Part shown: positions 51,084-60,279 of the stretch, one piece after another
Position numbering within the stretch: the stretch's first letter is position 1
Layout: each line of letters begins with the position of its first letter
Origin: CAYJAY01 sp964368445
GTDB lineage: Bacteria > Bacillota > Clostridia > Oscillospirales > Ruminococcaceae
DNA length: 64,000 nt
Direction: 5' to 3'
NCBI GenBank assembly: GCA_964368445.1
Contig: CAYJAY010000007.1
Location: 1 to 64,000 of the forward strand
Made by a program: the position numbers and the translations under genes
The notes under the pieces: generated by a model
The model's input: only the letters and a program-made list of their open reading frames with translations
The model's database searches: none
Told to the model about the DNA's origin: nothing

Positions 51084-51105
51084 AACTCCGCCTTTCGGCG
51101 GAGTT
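51084..51105 (-). terminator. Terminator after the HtrA gene
   Basis: AACTCCGCC-TTTC-GGCGGAGTT, a 9-bp perfect stem, 22 nt past the htrA stop on the minus strand. There is no strong T tract, so efficiency is uncertain. Confidence 0.55.
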
Positions 51106-51126
51106 TATAAACAGAATAGTTAGATT

Positions 51127-52380
51127 TTAGTTTCTTGCTTGTTGGACGCTTGAACTTGAAGCTTCGTGCAGGTCCATGCTTATTAAAATATTTTCGCCGT
51201 TGCGCTCAACCACAACGTCGACCGTTTGGCCGGCTTCAAGTTTTTCGATCTCTGTTTTAAGGTCGTCATAGTTTTCAATTTCAACGCCGTTAAACTCGAC
51301 AAACCTGTCGCCGACTTGTATTCCGGCAAGGTGGGCGTTTCCGCCCTCGGTCAGGCTTTGAACGTATACACCAAGCGAGTTTAATCTGTACATCTCGGCG
51401 GTTTTTTCGTCTAGCACCTCTATCAAGCCAACACCCAGCGTGAACCTGCCTTGAACATATCCGACATCGATTAGGTCTTGGATTACTTCTGTCGCTATAT
51501 CGATAGGAATCGCAAAACCAATCCCCTCGATTTCAACACCTGCCGATTTCGCGTTGACAATTCCTATGAGTTCGCCGTTTTCGTTAAAAAGTCCGCCGCC
51601 CGAGTTTCCGGGGTTTATCGCCGCGTTGGTTTGCAAAAGCGTCATTGTTTCGCCCTCGATAGTAAGTTCACGCGAAAGAGCGCTCACTATTCCGTCTGAA
51701 ACGGTTCCACCAAACTCGCCAAGCGGGTTGCCAATCGCCATGACATAGTCGCCGATTGCAAGGTCGGAGGAAGAACCAACCGTCGCGGCGTACATTCCGT
51801 CTGCTTCAACTTTAAGGACTGCAAGGTCGGTTTCTTTGTCGCTTCCGACAAGCTTTGCTTCGTATTGTTCGCCGCTTATCGTTTTGACCGTCACGGCTGA
51901 CGCGTCCTCGATTACGTGGTAGTTTGTCACGATGTAACCGTCTTCGCTTATTATAACGCCGCTACCCGCGCCTTGTCCCACCACCGATTGGCTAAAGAAA
52001 CTTTGTTGCACTATCTCGGTTGTTATCTCGACCACCGAAGGTTGCGTTATCTCAACTAGAGATGCCACCGACAGTTGCGACACCGTGTCTTGTTGCGGTT
52101 GGGTTGGCATATTTGTTTCGGGGGATGGCGTGTCGGGGGACGAAACGGTGAACGAAAAGCCTTCATTGCCTATCTCGTCATATAGATAGCTTCCCAAAAA
52201 TCCGCTTGATGTTCCTATTAACGCGACAAGCACAACCGCCATGAATTTTTTGAAAAACTTTTTTGGTTTTTTCTTTTTAATCGGCGGTTGCCTAAACTCG
52301 GGGGGGTCCACCGGTTCGGCGTTTACCTGTTCGATCTGTTGTGGTGTGTGGTTTTGTTCATTATAATTGTAATAGTCCAT
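51127..52380 (-). CDS. HtrA/DegP-type membrane-anchored serine protease
   Basis: 417 residues. A polar cytoplasmic N-terminus (Tyr/Asn/Gln/Pro-rich) ends in a basic KKKKPKKFFKKF stretch. One membrane helix (about 45-66) is followed by an extracellular trypsin-like domain (about 105-295). The catalytic triad is visible: His in VTNYHVIEDA, Asp in ETDLAVLKV, Ser in NPGNSGGGLFN. A C-terminal PDZ domain (about 310-405) contains GGNAHLAGIQVGDRFVEFNG. The family degrades or refolds damaged surface proteins under envelope stress. AAGGAG precedes the ATG. It is a single gene; no adjacent two-component system is visible. Confidence 0.95.
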   Translation of the reverse strand: MDYYNYNEQNHTPQQIEQVNAEPVDPPEFRQPPIKKKKPKKFFKKFMAVVLVALIGTSSGFLGSYLYDEIGNEGFSFTVSSPDTPSPETNMPTQPQQDTVSQLSVASLVEITQPSVVEITTEIVQQSFFSQSVVGQGAGSGVIISEDGYIVTNYHVIEDASAVTVKTISGEQYEAKLVGSDKETDLAVLKVEADGMYAATVGSSSDLAIGDYVMAIGNPLGEFGGTVSDGIVSALSRELTIEGETMTLLQTNAAINPGNSGGGLFNENGELIGIVNAKSAGVEIEGIGFAIPIDIATEVIQDLIDVGYVQGRFTLGVGLIEVLDEKTAEMYRLNSLGVYVQSLTEGGNAHLAGIQVGDRFVEFNGVEIENYDDLKTEIEKLEAGQTVDVVVERNGENILISMDLHEASSSSVQQARN

Positions 52381-52739
52381 AATATTTCTCCTTGTTTTAA
52401 AAAACAGTTAATTTCATTTGTTATGGCATAAGCATATATCTATAACTTTAAACATACTTAAAAAAATATACATTAATTTATGAATTAAATTTTAATTAAT
52501 TTAATTTAGATTAGTTAAATCACCTCGTCATGTTTTTGCGAGAAAGAGCAACAAACAGCGGGACGGGCAACTTGTCCCCTACGTTTATCAAATATAGCGA
52601 GGTTGAAACAAATCCGCCACAAATAAACGAGAGATTTTCAAAATCTGTCATTCAAATTTCGCCACCAAGTGACGCTAATTCGTCGTTCCGACGAACCAAA
52701 ATTACGCATTACGCATTACGAATTACGAATTAAATTCCG
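52381..52739. other. Intergenic stretch with palindrome and microsatellite
   Basis: No gene. Contains GGGACGGGCAACTTGTCCCC (52560 on), a CCCTAC-type palindrome. A run of tandem ATTACGCATTACGAATTACG units (about 52700-52730) resembles the ATTCCT repeats elsewhere. Confidence 0.55.
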
Positions 52740-52768
52740 TTGACTATTACATAATTTTGATATAGAAT
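52740..52768 (+). promoter_or_regulatory. Promoter of the HD-GYP gene
   Basis: TTGACT (52740-52745), 17-nt spacer, TAGAAT (52763-52768). About 40 nt before the ATG, which has GCGAGG upstream. Confidence 0.55.
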
Positions 52769-52810
52769 TAAATTCAACGACAAAAATACGTATTATGCGA
52801 GGTTTTTCTC

Positions 52811-54055
52811 ATGCCATCTATTATCGCTAACCACGAAATAGTTCTTCTTTGTTCCCATGCCTTTAAATGTTACGACACGCGTCTAATGGACCACGGCACA
52901 AGGGTTGCTTTTATTGCACAACAGATATATTCAAAACTTAACGTTGAACTTGACGAGGATAAATTTTTTCTTCTCTCGTTGTTCCACGATATCGGCGCAT
53001 ACAAAACCGAGGAGATCGACCGAATGGTCACGTTCGAGACGGTAGATGTCGACGCACATTCTATCTATGGTTATCTGTTTTTAAAATATCTCTCGCCACT
53101 TACCGAACACGCTAAAGCGATATTATACCACCACGCTCCGCTCGAAATTTTGCGAAACGTCGACCCTACTATCGCAACGTATGCCCAGCTTATACACATA
53201 GCGGACAGAGCCGACATAGGGATTTTGGGCGGTTTTCAAGGTGAACAGTTGGTTGAAAACGTCATGGGCACCGGATATTTTGACCAAAATTTTGTCGATG
53301 CTTTGCGCCAAGCCGTGGCGGAAAACCTGTTTAAAGACTTTCCGTCCTGCGTTGAACATTGGGCACGCGAAAAATCGAAAGCTTTAAACCTATCGGGCGA
53401 AGAAATCGACAGCTATCTTGAGATGATAATCTATTCGATGGATTTCAAGAGCAACACAACGATGGTTCATTCGGTCAACACAACGACTGTAGCGGTTTTT
53501 CTTGCGCAACATCTCGGGTTTAGTAGTCGAGAGATCGAAAGGATATACTACGGTTCTCTTGTACACGACATTGGAAAGATAGCAATTCCGGAACATATAT
53601 TGGAAAGCAAAGACAAACTTAAAAAAGACGAGATGGATATAATGCGCAGCCACGCGCAACTAACGCGCACAATGCTTGTCGGAATTTTTGAACCAACCAT
53701 CATAGACTATGCCGCGGCACACCACGAAAAGTTAAACGGAACGGGATATCCTAATGGTTTAAACGATGAACAACTTTCTATGCCAATGCGAATTATAGCG
53801 ATAGCGGATATAGTTAGCGCGTTGCTTGGCAACAGAAGCTATAAAACCGCATATGGTTGGGACAAGACTATAACTATTCTTGAAGATATGTCGCGTCAGT
53901 TTTTAATCGACGACAGCCTTGTACAGATAGTTGTACAACATAAAGACGAGTTGCAAAAAGAGCTTGAACAAAAATCAAATCCGATAGTCGAGAGTTATGA
54001 ACAAATCCACAAAGAATTTCAACAGCTCATCCATAGCGACAAAAATGAATTATAA
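52811..54055 (+). CDS. Two-HD-domain protein with HD-GYP phosphodiesterase domain
   Basis: 414 residues. The first HD domain (about 18-150) has LSLFHDIGAYKTEE and a YHHAPLEI site. The second (about 215-380) is HD-GYP: VHDIGKIAIPEHIL, a MRSHAQLT helix and AAHHEKLNGTGYP, the HHExxxGxGYP signature. AIADIVSALLGNRSYK follows. Tandem HD domains of this kind usually hydrolyse cyclic di-GMP or related signalling nucleotides, but the real substrate cannot be read from the sequence. There is no receiver, PAS or membrane domain, so it is a soluble cytoplasmic enzyme. It ends before a strong bidirectional terminator. Confidence 0.9.
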   Translation: MPSIIANHEIVLLCSHAFKCYDTRLMDHGTRVAFIAQQIYSKLNVELDEDKFFLLSLFHDIGAYKTEEIDRMVTFETVDVDAHSIYGYLFLKYLSPLTEHAKAILYHHAPLEILRNVDPTIATYAQLIHIADRADIGILGGFQGEQLVENVMGTGYFDQNFVDALRQAVAENLFKDFPSCVEHWAREKSKALNLSGEEIDSYLEMIIYSMDFKSNTTMVHSVNTTTVAVFLAQHLGFSSREIERIYYGSLVHDIGKIAIPEHILESKDKLKKDEMDIMRSHAQLTRTMLVGIFEPTIIDYAAAHHEKLNGTGYPNGLNDEQLSMPMRIIAIADIVSALLGNRSYKTAYGWDKTITILEDMSRQFLIDDSLVQIVVQHKDELQKELEQKSNPIVESYEQIHKEFQQLIHSDKNEL

Positions 54056-54099
54056 TTTTACACATCGAAACCAATTTTGACTAGATAAATACGAGAGTT

Positions 54100-54136
54100 A
54101 CAACAAAAAAAGCCCCTTTAAGGGCTTTTTTTGTTG
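54100..54136. terminator. Bidirectional terminator between HD-GYP and VWA genes
   Basis: CAACAAAAAAAGCCCCTT pairs with AAGGGCTTTTTTTGTTG. T runs on both strands. It serves convergent genes. Confidence 0.92.
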
Positions 54137-54166
54137 CGCTATTTTGTTATTTAAAACTTTAATAAC

Positions 54167-57100
54167 TTATGCTTTTTTATAGATCATTCTTCCGTCATCT
54201 TGTTGTTCGTTTTGGTCGTCGTCATCGTTTTTCTTTTTCTTTCGAATAAACTGCATGACAATTTGGATTATCGCGACCGCCGCGAAGATTATGCTGTATC
54301 CGTCGAAGAATGTCATCGGTAGACGCATGTCTTGTGTAAGGATGAACAAGATTAAGTTAACTGCAAACGCAAGTCCAACTCCCAACATAACGAGTTTTCT
54401 CTTTTTGCCTTTTTCCTCTTGTTGTTCATCGTCCTGTTCGGTTTGTGCCGCAGGTTCGGTGCTGTATTTTTCGTATTCCTCTTCGCGTTCTTGTTTAACT
54501 TTTCTGCCTGTGCGAATGCCGTATACAATTATTCCGACGAGAGTCAAGAGTGTCATCAACAGGTCGAACAAACTCCAAGCCGCCGCATTAAACATGTCAT
54601 TCGCCGCGAACGGTACGTTGGTGTCGTCGATTATTGTGGTTTCTTGTTCTTCGGGTTCTCCGGGAAGATTGGGGTTAAACGGATCTTCGGGAGGGGTTAC
54701 TACCGGTGTCGTAGGTGTTGGAGGTGTTGGAGCTACCGGTGCGGGAGGTGTAACTACTGCCGGAGGTGTGACGACTGCCGGAGGTGCTAACAAGGTGGTC
54801 GGCGGTGTCGTTGTTACAACTGTCGGGGGAACTACCGTTGTCGGGGGAACTACCGTTGTCGGAGGAACCACCGGAGGAATTACGGGGGGAGGTGTTACCA
54901 CAACTGCATTAATAACAAGTTTTCCGGGTGTGAGTTTTATGTTGTAGTTCGGGTTGTTGGTAACATTAATAATGTTAATCTGATATTCTCCAACGTCATC
55001 CCCTGGAACTCTTTCAAGGTCATTCGTGATAGGAGCGTTTTTAAGTGCTTCGATAGCTTCTTGTGTCGTTGCGACAATGTTGGAAGTAAGGGGTGGTTCC
55101 GGGTCTCCAACCGTTATCGATTTGTCGTCTGCAACAATTTCGATGTCGACAGGTCTGACCCACGATTGAACTGTGGTTGTCGCCGTGCCATAGGTCGAGT
55201 GATAAACTTCTATCGTGACAGGATAGCTTATTACGTTTCCATTTGTATCGCGCTTAACGTCGGTCATTGATGGAATACCGGCGTTAAAAGGAGAACCGTC
55301 GATGCTGAAGCTTACGCTATATCCGGTTAAATCCGTGACTCGAGTTCCGTTCAGTTCAATGGTGTATTTCGGGCCTGCGGGGTCAGTTTGGTCAGTCGAG
55401 CTTAAAGCTTCATGCGAAAGTCCTGTATAGAAAACGTCTACAGGAACGCCTGTTACTGTCAAACCGGAAGCACTTTCAGTCAACGCTCCGGGAACTGTTT
55501 TCACATCGTAATTGTTATAAACCGCACTCGCAGCTTGGGTTATGTTGATTGCATGCATTACAGGGTTATCGCTTGTTTTCGCGCCTAGAGCCTCGCCAAA
55601 TATACCATTATTTGATTTAAGTTCATGTTGAACTTCTCGACTTATAATATTATTGAATGTGGTTGTATCACCCGCATTGGATACAGTTGGATCAAGATCC
55701 TGTGTTCTAAGCGTCACGTCGCCATCATCAAATATTGGGTTGGCTGCTCCGGAAGCTTTTGTGTAGTCTCCTGCTGTTAACGTTATCGGAAGCTTCAAAA
55801 CCTCTGCTGTAACTTTAACTGCGGTGTTTGTGTTTTTCAAACGCACCCAAACATCTTGCGTATCTGCTGCTTTAACTTGGGGGATACTAGAAGAGAAGCC
55901 GGTGGTTTCACTAGTTGTGCTGTATTCAAGATCCCACGTGTTATCTCCATATATTTTTCCGTATTGATCTTTAATAACTATGTTGCTAACTGCATTATGC
56001 GAAGCGTCATCATAATAGCCTTTGTAGCCTTCCGCCGAAGCAACGTAGAGCACAGCGTTTTGAACTACATAAAAATCAACATCTGCTATTTGACCGTCAG
56101 TTGCTAGCGTTACTGTTTCAGATGCACTTGTGCCGGTAAACAATTTGTAATTATTAAATATGTTTCCTTTATCTGCCGCATCAAGGTCTGCATTAATGGT
56201 GTATGTTTTGCCTGCACCGGTTGCAAGATTTTTGTTAACATACTCATACATCACTGCTTCAGTTTTAAGTACTGCTTCTCCGGCTGCATTAAGGTAAACA
56301 TAGTCACTGTTCTCGTCTTTGTTTGGAGAAACTCTATAGTATTTAACTTCAATCATTCCCGAATCGACAGGGAGAACTGGGGGAACCATTCCTTTGTTTC
56401 CGCCTTCACCGTTCGGTTTTTTGTATGTAAGAGTTGCCGAACCTTGGTTTGTTGGGTATTCTGTATTATCGGCAATTTTATACGCATCTTTTAGAACAAC
56501 CGGTATCGTTACCTTTTTAACTGTATCGGTTAAACTGCCAAGTTCCACCGTTATTACAGGATATTCTGTATTTTTAAATGTATCGGGTATGTCGCCACCA
56601 GTAATCGTTGTCCCGTTTATTGCTACACTAACATCGTTTATTATAGAGGTTTCGTTGCCGCTTTTATCAACCGTTACCACTTCAATATTTTTGTTGGTAT
56701 CAAGGTAGAAATATTCTGAAATCGTGTCGGTGAGGATGGCATCTGTTCCAAACACATCAATCTCTTTACTTATTTTGTCAAGAACTTTTTTCAAGTCTTG
56801 TTCAAGTGATGCGTCTTGAACAAACTCAACGTTGATGCCGGGCGAAGCCAAATTAGTAAGCGCCGTTGTACTTGCGCTCATTTGAATTCCAATCGGGTGA
56901 ACAATTGCTCCCATATTCTTTAGCTCGGCGACCTGTGCTGCTCCGCTTTCACCACGTGACGGAGTTCCGTCTGAAATGAAGATGACGTGAAGCGGCCTTG
57001 TTTTTTCTTGTTCTGTGCGTTGTGCTGCGTATCCAATAGCTTGTTGCAACGGCAAAGCATAGTCTGTGTTGCCGTTTACATCTTGTGATCTCAATCCGGT

Positions 57101-58207
57101 CATGTTATTCAATATGCTAGTAACCGCGGTTGCTTCCGTTTGAAAACCTATAGTGTTTTCAACGTTGTCGGAAAACGGAATTAGAGCTACTCTATGGTCT
57201 AAAGAACTTTTGTCCAAAAGTGTTTCAATCAACTCTATAGCAGCTTTTTTTGCCGGAACCCAACGACTAGCCTCTATCATGCTTCCCGATTTATCCAGTA
57301 CTATGATTATATCGGAATCGCTAGAGATCGGAACACCACTAAATTCAAAGAAAATTTCAGCTTCTCTGTTGTCATAATCGGTCCAATCCGCGTCTTTTAC
57401 GGCGGAAACGTCACCCGGAGTTAAAGCAACCCCGCTAGCAGCCGCATCGTTCGCATCTATTACGGCCGGAACAGAACCTCTTGAAGCTGTGTCACCAATA
57501 GCACCAACAACCGAAACCACACCATAGGTGTAATCAACAGGGTTAACTAACTGATTGCTAGTTGCATCTGTTGTCCATTTTATATGAAACCAACCGGAGG
57601 AAGCGTGTTTATAGTCAAAACCTGCTGTTGTTTTGATCGTAGCAGTTAAGGTATTGCCCGAAACGCTTGCACCAGTAATCTCGAAAAGGCCATCTCCGTC
57701 TAGAGCTGTAAAATCTATCATACCAAGTGGGCTACCTGTAGAAACACCCCAGTTGTTACGCGAGGATTCGTTATCCCAGTTTGAACTATATCCAATGCCG
57801 GCATACGCATAGCCTTTAGCAATTGCCGCCGAAACATCAACTTTAATTGTATATTCTTTATTTGCTTCTATAGCATATCTATAAGGCGATAAAATTTTAC
57901 TAATAGAAGCGGAAAGATTGATCCCCTTATTAGTATACATATCATCTTTCTGTGCTATCGCAGATTCGGAATACACCGTCTTTCCGCTTGCAGCATCTGT
58001 ATAGGACGCATAGTTGCCCGCGATTGCGCCGTTGGTTCCTGTGCCTCCAACAAGAAGCGCTTCTTGCGGCGCGCCGCTTGCCAACGTCAAGCCGCTGAAC
58101 AACGACACAACAAGCATCATCGCCAGCGCGAGCGAAATAGTTTTGTTCACCATCCTACCCATTGTACCGTTTGTTGATTTTTCCTTTCCTTTTGCTTTGT
58201 TCAACAT
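54167..58207 (-). CDS. Giant VWA-domain surface protein with MBG repeat and membrane-anchored C-terminus
   Basis: 1346 residues. The signal peptide is about 1-45. A beta-rich N-terminal domain reaches about 280. The von Willebrand A domain (about 298-495) has an intact MIDAS DKSGS (305-309) plus IFISDGTPSRGESG. Several beta-sandwich domains follow, then an MBG-like segment (VEIVADDKSITVGDPEPPL...YNIKLTPGKLVIN, around 1120-1185). Next comes a Pro/Thr/Val-rich stalk (repeated PPTTVVPP and VVTPPAPVAP). The C-terminus has two hydrophobic regions (about 1265-1285, and 1305-1340 with two short helices) with charged segments between and after. There is no LPXTG. It is probably a metal-dependent adhesin. 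The ribosome binding site GAGGTGAAGG is strong. Confidence 0.85.
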   Translation of the reverse strand: MLNKAKGKEKSTNGTMGRMVNKTISLALAMMLVVSLFSGLTLASGAPQEALLVGGTGTNGAIAGNYASYTDAASGKTVYSESAIAQKDDMYTNKGINLSASISKILSPYRYAIEANKEYTIKVDVSAAIAKGYAYAGIGYSSNWDNESSRNNWGVSTGSPLGMIDFTALDGDGLFEITGASVSGNTLTATIKTTAGFDYKHASSGWFHIKWTTDATSNQLVNPVDYTYGVVSVVGAIGDTASRGSVPAVIDANDAAASGVALTPGDVSAVKDADWTDYDNREAEIFFEFSGVPISSDSDIIIVLDKSGSMIEASRWVPAKKAAIELIETLLDKSSLDHRVALIPFSDNVENTIGFQTEATAVTSILNNMTGLRSQDVNGNTDYALPLQQAIGYAAQRTEQEKTRPLHVIFISDGTPSRGESGAAQVAELKNMGAIVHPIGIQMSASTTALTNLASPGINVEFVQDASLEQDLKKVLDKISKEIDVFGTDAILTDTISEYFYLDTNKNIEVVTVDKSGNETSIINDVSVAINGTTITGGDIPDTFKNTEYPVITVELGSLTDTVKKVTIPVVLKDAYKIADNTEYPTNQGSATLTYKKPNGEGGNKGMVPPVLPVDSGMIEVKYYRVSPNKDENSDYVYLNAAGEAVLKTEAVMYEYVNKNLATGAGKTYTINADLDAADKGNIFNNYKLFTGTSASETVTLATDGQIADVDFYVVQNAVLYVASAEGYKGYYDDASHNAVSNIVIKDQYGKIYGDNTWDLEYSTTSETTGFSSSIPQVKAADTQDVWVRLKNTNTAVKVTAEVLKLPITLTAGDYTKASGAANPIFDDGDVTLRTQDLDPTVSNAGDTTTFNNIISREVQHELKSNNGIFGEALGAKTSDNPVMHAINITQAASAVYNNYDVKTVPGALTESASGLTVTGVPVDVFYTGLSHEALSSTDQTDPAGPKYTIELNGTRVTDLTGYSVSFSIDGSPFNAGIPSMTDVKRDTNGNVISYPVTIEVYHSTYGTATTTVQSWVRPVDIEIVADDKSITVGDPEPPLTSNIVATTQEAIEALKNAPITNDLERVPGDDVGEYQINIINVTNNPNYNIKLTPGKLVINAVVVTPPPVIPPVVPPTTVVPPTTVVPPTVVTTTPPTTLLAPPAVVTPPAVVTPPAPVAPTPPTPTTPVVTPPEDPFNPNLPGEPEEQETTIIDDTNVPFAANDMFNAAAWSLFDLLMTLLTLVGIIVYGIRTGRKVKQEREEEYEKYSTEPAAQTEQDDEQQEEKGKKRKLVMLGVGLAFAVNLILFILTQDMRLPMTFFDGYSIIFAAVAIIQIVMQFIRKKKKNDDDDQNEQQDDGRMIYKKA

Positions 58208-59132
58208 TTTCCTTCACCTCATTAAGAATTAGTTATTTTTCTCTAATATATATCAATTGCATGTTTTCAAGTTCGCACATTTTAAAAATATGCAAACTGT
58301 CCTGGCGAACTTAATTTTCGCCTGCGTTAATACGCTTTAACACATCGACAATTTTGTGTGCCAAATCATTGTCGACGACGATATTGCTTGACTGTTTATA
58401 TCAGACTTTTATCTATTTTACAATATGCAACAGCAAATTGCAATAGTTTTTTGCAAAAAAAATATTGAAAAGCAAAAATAATTTCGAGAATATGCGATAA
58501 TTTTGTTATTTTTTTAACAATTAAAATCGCTTAAATTTTTGTGGTAATTTTGCATAAATTTAATTCTTATTAATCGACACAATGACTATAATTTATAATT
58601 GTTTGCAAATTTGATACAAAAAACCCAAACAATATAAGCAAATTCGTCTGTTTATTTTTGGTTCAAATTGCAAAGTTTCATGATTTTCTTAAGATTTTCT
58701 CTTCAAAATTCACATTTTGCAAACTATGCGCATTGGCGAATACAATTCGCTTTTTGTTCGATGTCGCCACTTTTATGTTATCCCACAATATATAGTGCGA
58801 TGTTTCATATTTGCCACAACTAACCGTTCAATAATCTCATTTTTGAGATTATTAAGTTAAATATAACTAAAATTTCAAGAATAACTTTGTAATTAATGAC
58901 GAATATATTTTAATTTTTTTTGAAATATATTTTAAATTTTTTTTATTTTCATTTTCTGAAAATTTTTTTCTCAAAAAAAAAATAATTTTTTTCATGTTTT
59001 CTTGTACAAAAGAAAATTCGTGAAAAAAATTATTAATTTTGGTTAATTTTAGTTTATCTGTTTATTTTGCTACCCGAAACGCAACAGGCTCGGCGCGTTT
59101 GGGCGAGCGTCTTTTAACATAAGCTGTTTTGG
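58208..59132. other. 925-bp AT-rich region upstream of the VWA gene
   Basis: No convincing gene or known RNA. A 29-codon open stretch on the minus strand (58311-58400) is described separately. Homopolymer-rich A/T tracts fill 58440-59040. An ATCTCA-TTTT-TGAGAT hairpin lies at about 58835-58852. Likely holds the VWA promoter, which I cannot place with confidence. Confidence 0.45.
58311..58400 (-). pseudogene. Possible gene remnant, 29 codons
   Basis: Minus strand, no ATG. Reads ...NIVVDNDLAHKIVDVLKRI then NAGEN-stop, with codon use and amphipathic helix pattern like a real protein end. It is bounded upstream by a TGA. Either a decayed 3' end or chance. Nothing else in the AT-rich gap continues it. 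Confidence 0.25.
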
Positions 59133-60128
59133 TTAATAGAAAATCGTTTGCAAAATTTCCTGCTTTGTAATCGTTCCGAAATATTCCTCTAGTTTAAATC
59201 GAGACAAGACGCTTTCGATTTCGGTTTTGTCAAACGGCGTGTTTATTACAGCGTGTTTAATCTCGTCGAGCGCGCGAAGCGAAAGAAAGTCGCCAAAAAA
59301 AACAATGTCTTTAACGGCGCCGTTTTCAACATCGATTATCGTCTCGATTATTCCGCCGTCGAACTTGTTTTTGTTTTGTATATTATATTTCGGGGATTTC
59401 CCAAAGTTCCATTCATATGTCCTGTATTTTGCGTCGGCGAGTTTTTCGATTTCAAAAAGTTCGCTTTCGTCTAGTTCGCTTTTTTCAAACCCGTTTCCGG
59501 CAAGCGTCGTTTTGAGATATTCCCAAAAATCTAAAAGCTCCATGTCGTTTTGCAAAAAGTCCTTGATGTTTCCGACTCGGCTTTTAACCGAACTTATCCC
59601 CGACTTCGCTTTAAATTTCAACGGGTCTGCGTTGAGCGCGCCCGATATCATCGAACGATTTGCGTTAAACAAAAGCGTTCCGTGGAAAAGCACACGGTTT
59701 TTATGTATCCTTTGTGCCGTGCCCGAAACTTTTAACTCGTCTATTAATATATCGTTTCGTCCCGAACTTTTTGCGCAAAGCCCAAGATTTTTAAGCGCGT
59801 CTATAATTGGCGACGTAAACCGCTCGAAGGAATTTTGTTCGGGTGTGGTCATGTCGGTTATAAATGAATAGTTAAGGTTTCCCAAATCGTGGTAGACCGC
59901 GCCGCCGCCCGTCATACGTCGCACCACCGTTATTTTGTGTTGGTCTACAAATCGGCGGTTTATCTCGGCTTCGGCGTTTTGGTTTTGTCCCACAACAACG
60001 GTGTTGTCGTTTTGCCAAAGCATTAGATATCGTTGTTGCTTTTTGTTTTCAAGAACAAACTGTTCAAACGCCAGATTGTATGCGGGATCGGTTGAACCGG
60101 TTTCAAGATAATATATTTTGTCTTGCAA
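59133..60128 (-). CDS. lplA: Lipoate-protein ligase A
   Basis: 331 residues, TTG start with GAGG upstream. It activates free lipoate with ATP and attaches it to E2 or GcvH proteins. Signatures are AYNLAFEQFVLE, WQNDNTVVVGQNQNAEAEIN, VVRRMTGGGAVYHDLGNLNYSF (lipoate loop) and SGTAQRIHKNRVLFHGTLLFNA. A C-terminal accessory domain (about 250-331) ends KQEILQTIFY. Length and motifs are full. No lipoylated protein or glycine-cleavage gene is nearby, so its target lies elsewhere. It follows the long AT-rich gap. Confidence 0.94.
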   Translation of the reverse strand: MQDKIYYLETGSTDPAYNLAFEQFVLENKKQQRYLMLWQNDNTVVVGQNQNAEAEINRRFVDQHKITVVRRMTGGGAVYHDLGNLNYSFITDMTTPEQNSFERFTSPIIDALKNLGLCAKSSGRNDILIDELKVSGTAQRIHKNRVLFHGTLLFNANRSMISGALNADPLKFKAKSGISSVKSRVGNIKDFLQNDMELLDFWEYLKTTLAGNGFEKSELDESELFEIEKLADAKYRTYEWNFGKSPKYNIQNKNKFDGGIIETIIDVENGAVKDIVFFGDFLSLRALDEIKHAVINTPFDKTEIESVLSRFKLEEYFGTITKQEILQTIFY

Positions 60129-60190
60129 TCTTTTTAACCTCGTGTTGTTTTTATTAGATGTAGTTCATATTAACAAAAAGCATTGAACAC

Positions 60191-60269
60191 CTCCCGTTAA
60201 ACAAGAACAACAAAATGGCGAGTATCGCCATTGCAAGCTTTTTGCAGTATACAATTTACAAAGCGCAAA
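60191..60269 (+). repeat. R1 repeat, copy 3 with palindromic insert
   Basis: CTCCCGTTAAACAAGAACAA, then AATGGCGA-GTA-TCGCCATT (a palindrome absent from copies 1 and 2), then GCAAGCTTTTTGCAGTATAC and TTACAAAGCGCAAA. Confidence 0.65.
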
Positions 60270-60279
60270 TCATTTTTCG

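Noticed and set aside
54167..58207. LPXTG sortase signal in the VWA protein
   Set aside because: NLPGEPEE is the nearest string and lacks the Thr-Gly, and it is followed by a different kind of C-terminus with two hydrophobic regions.
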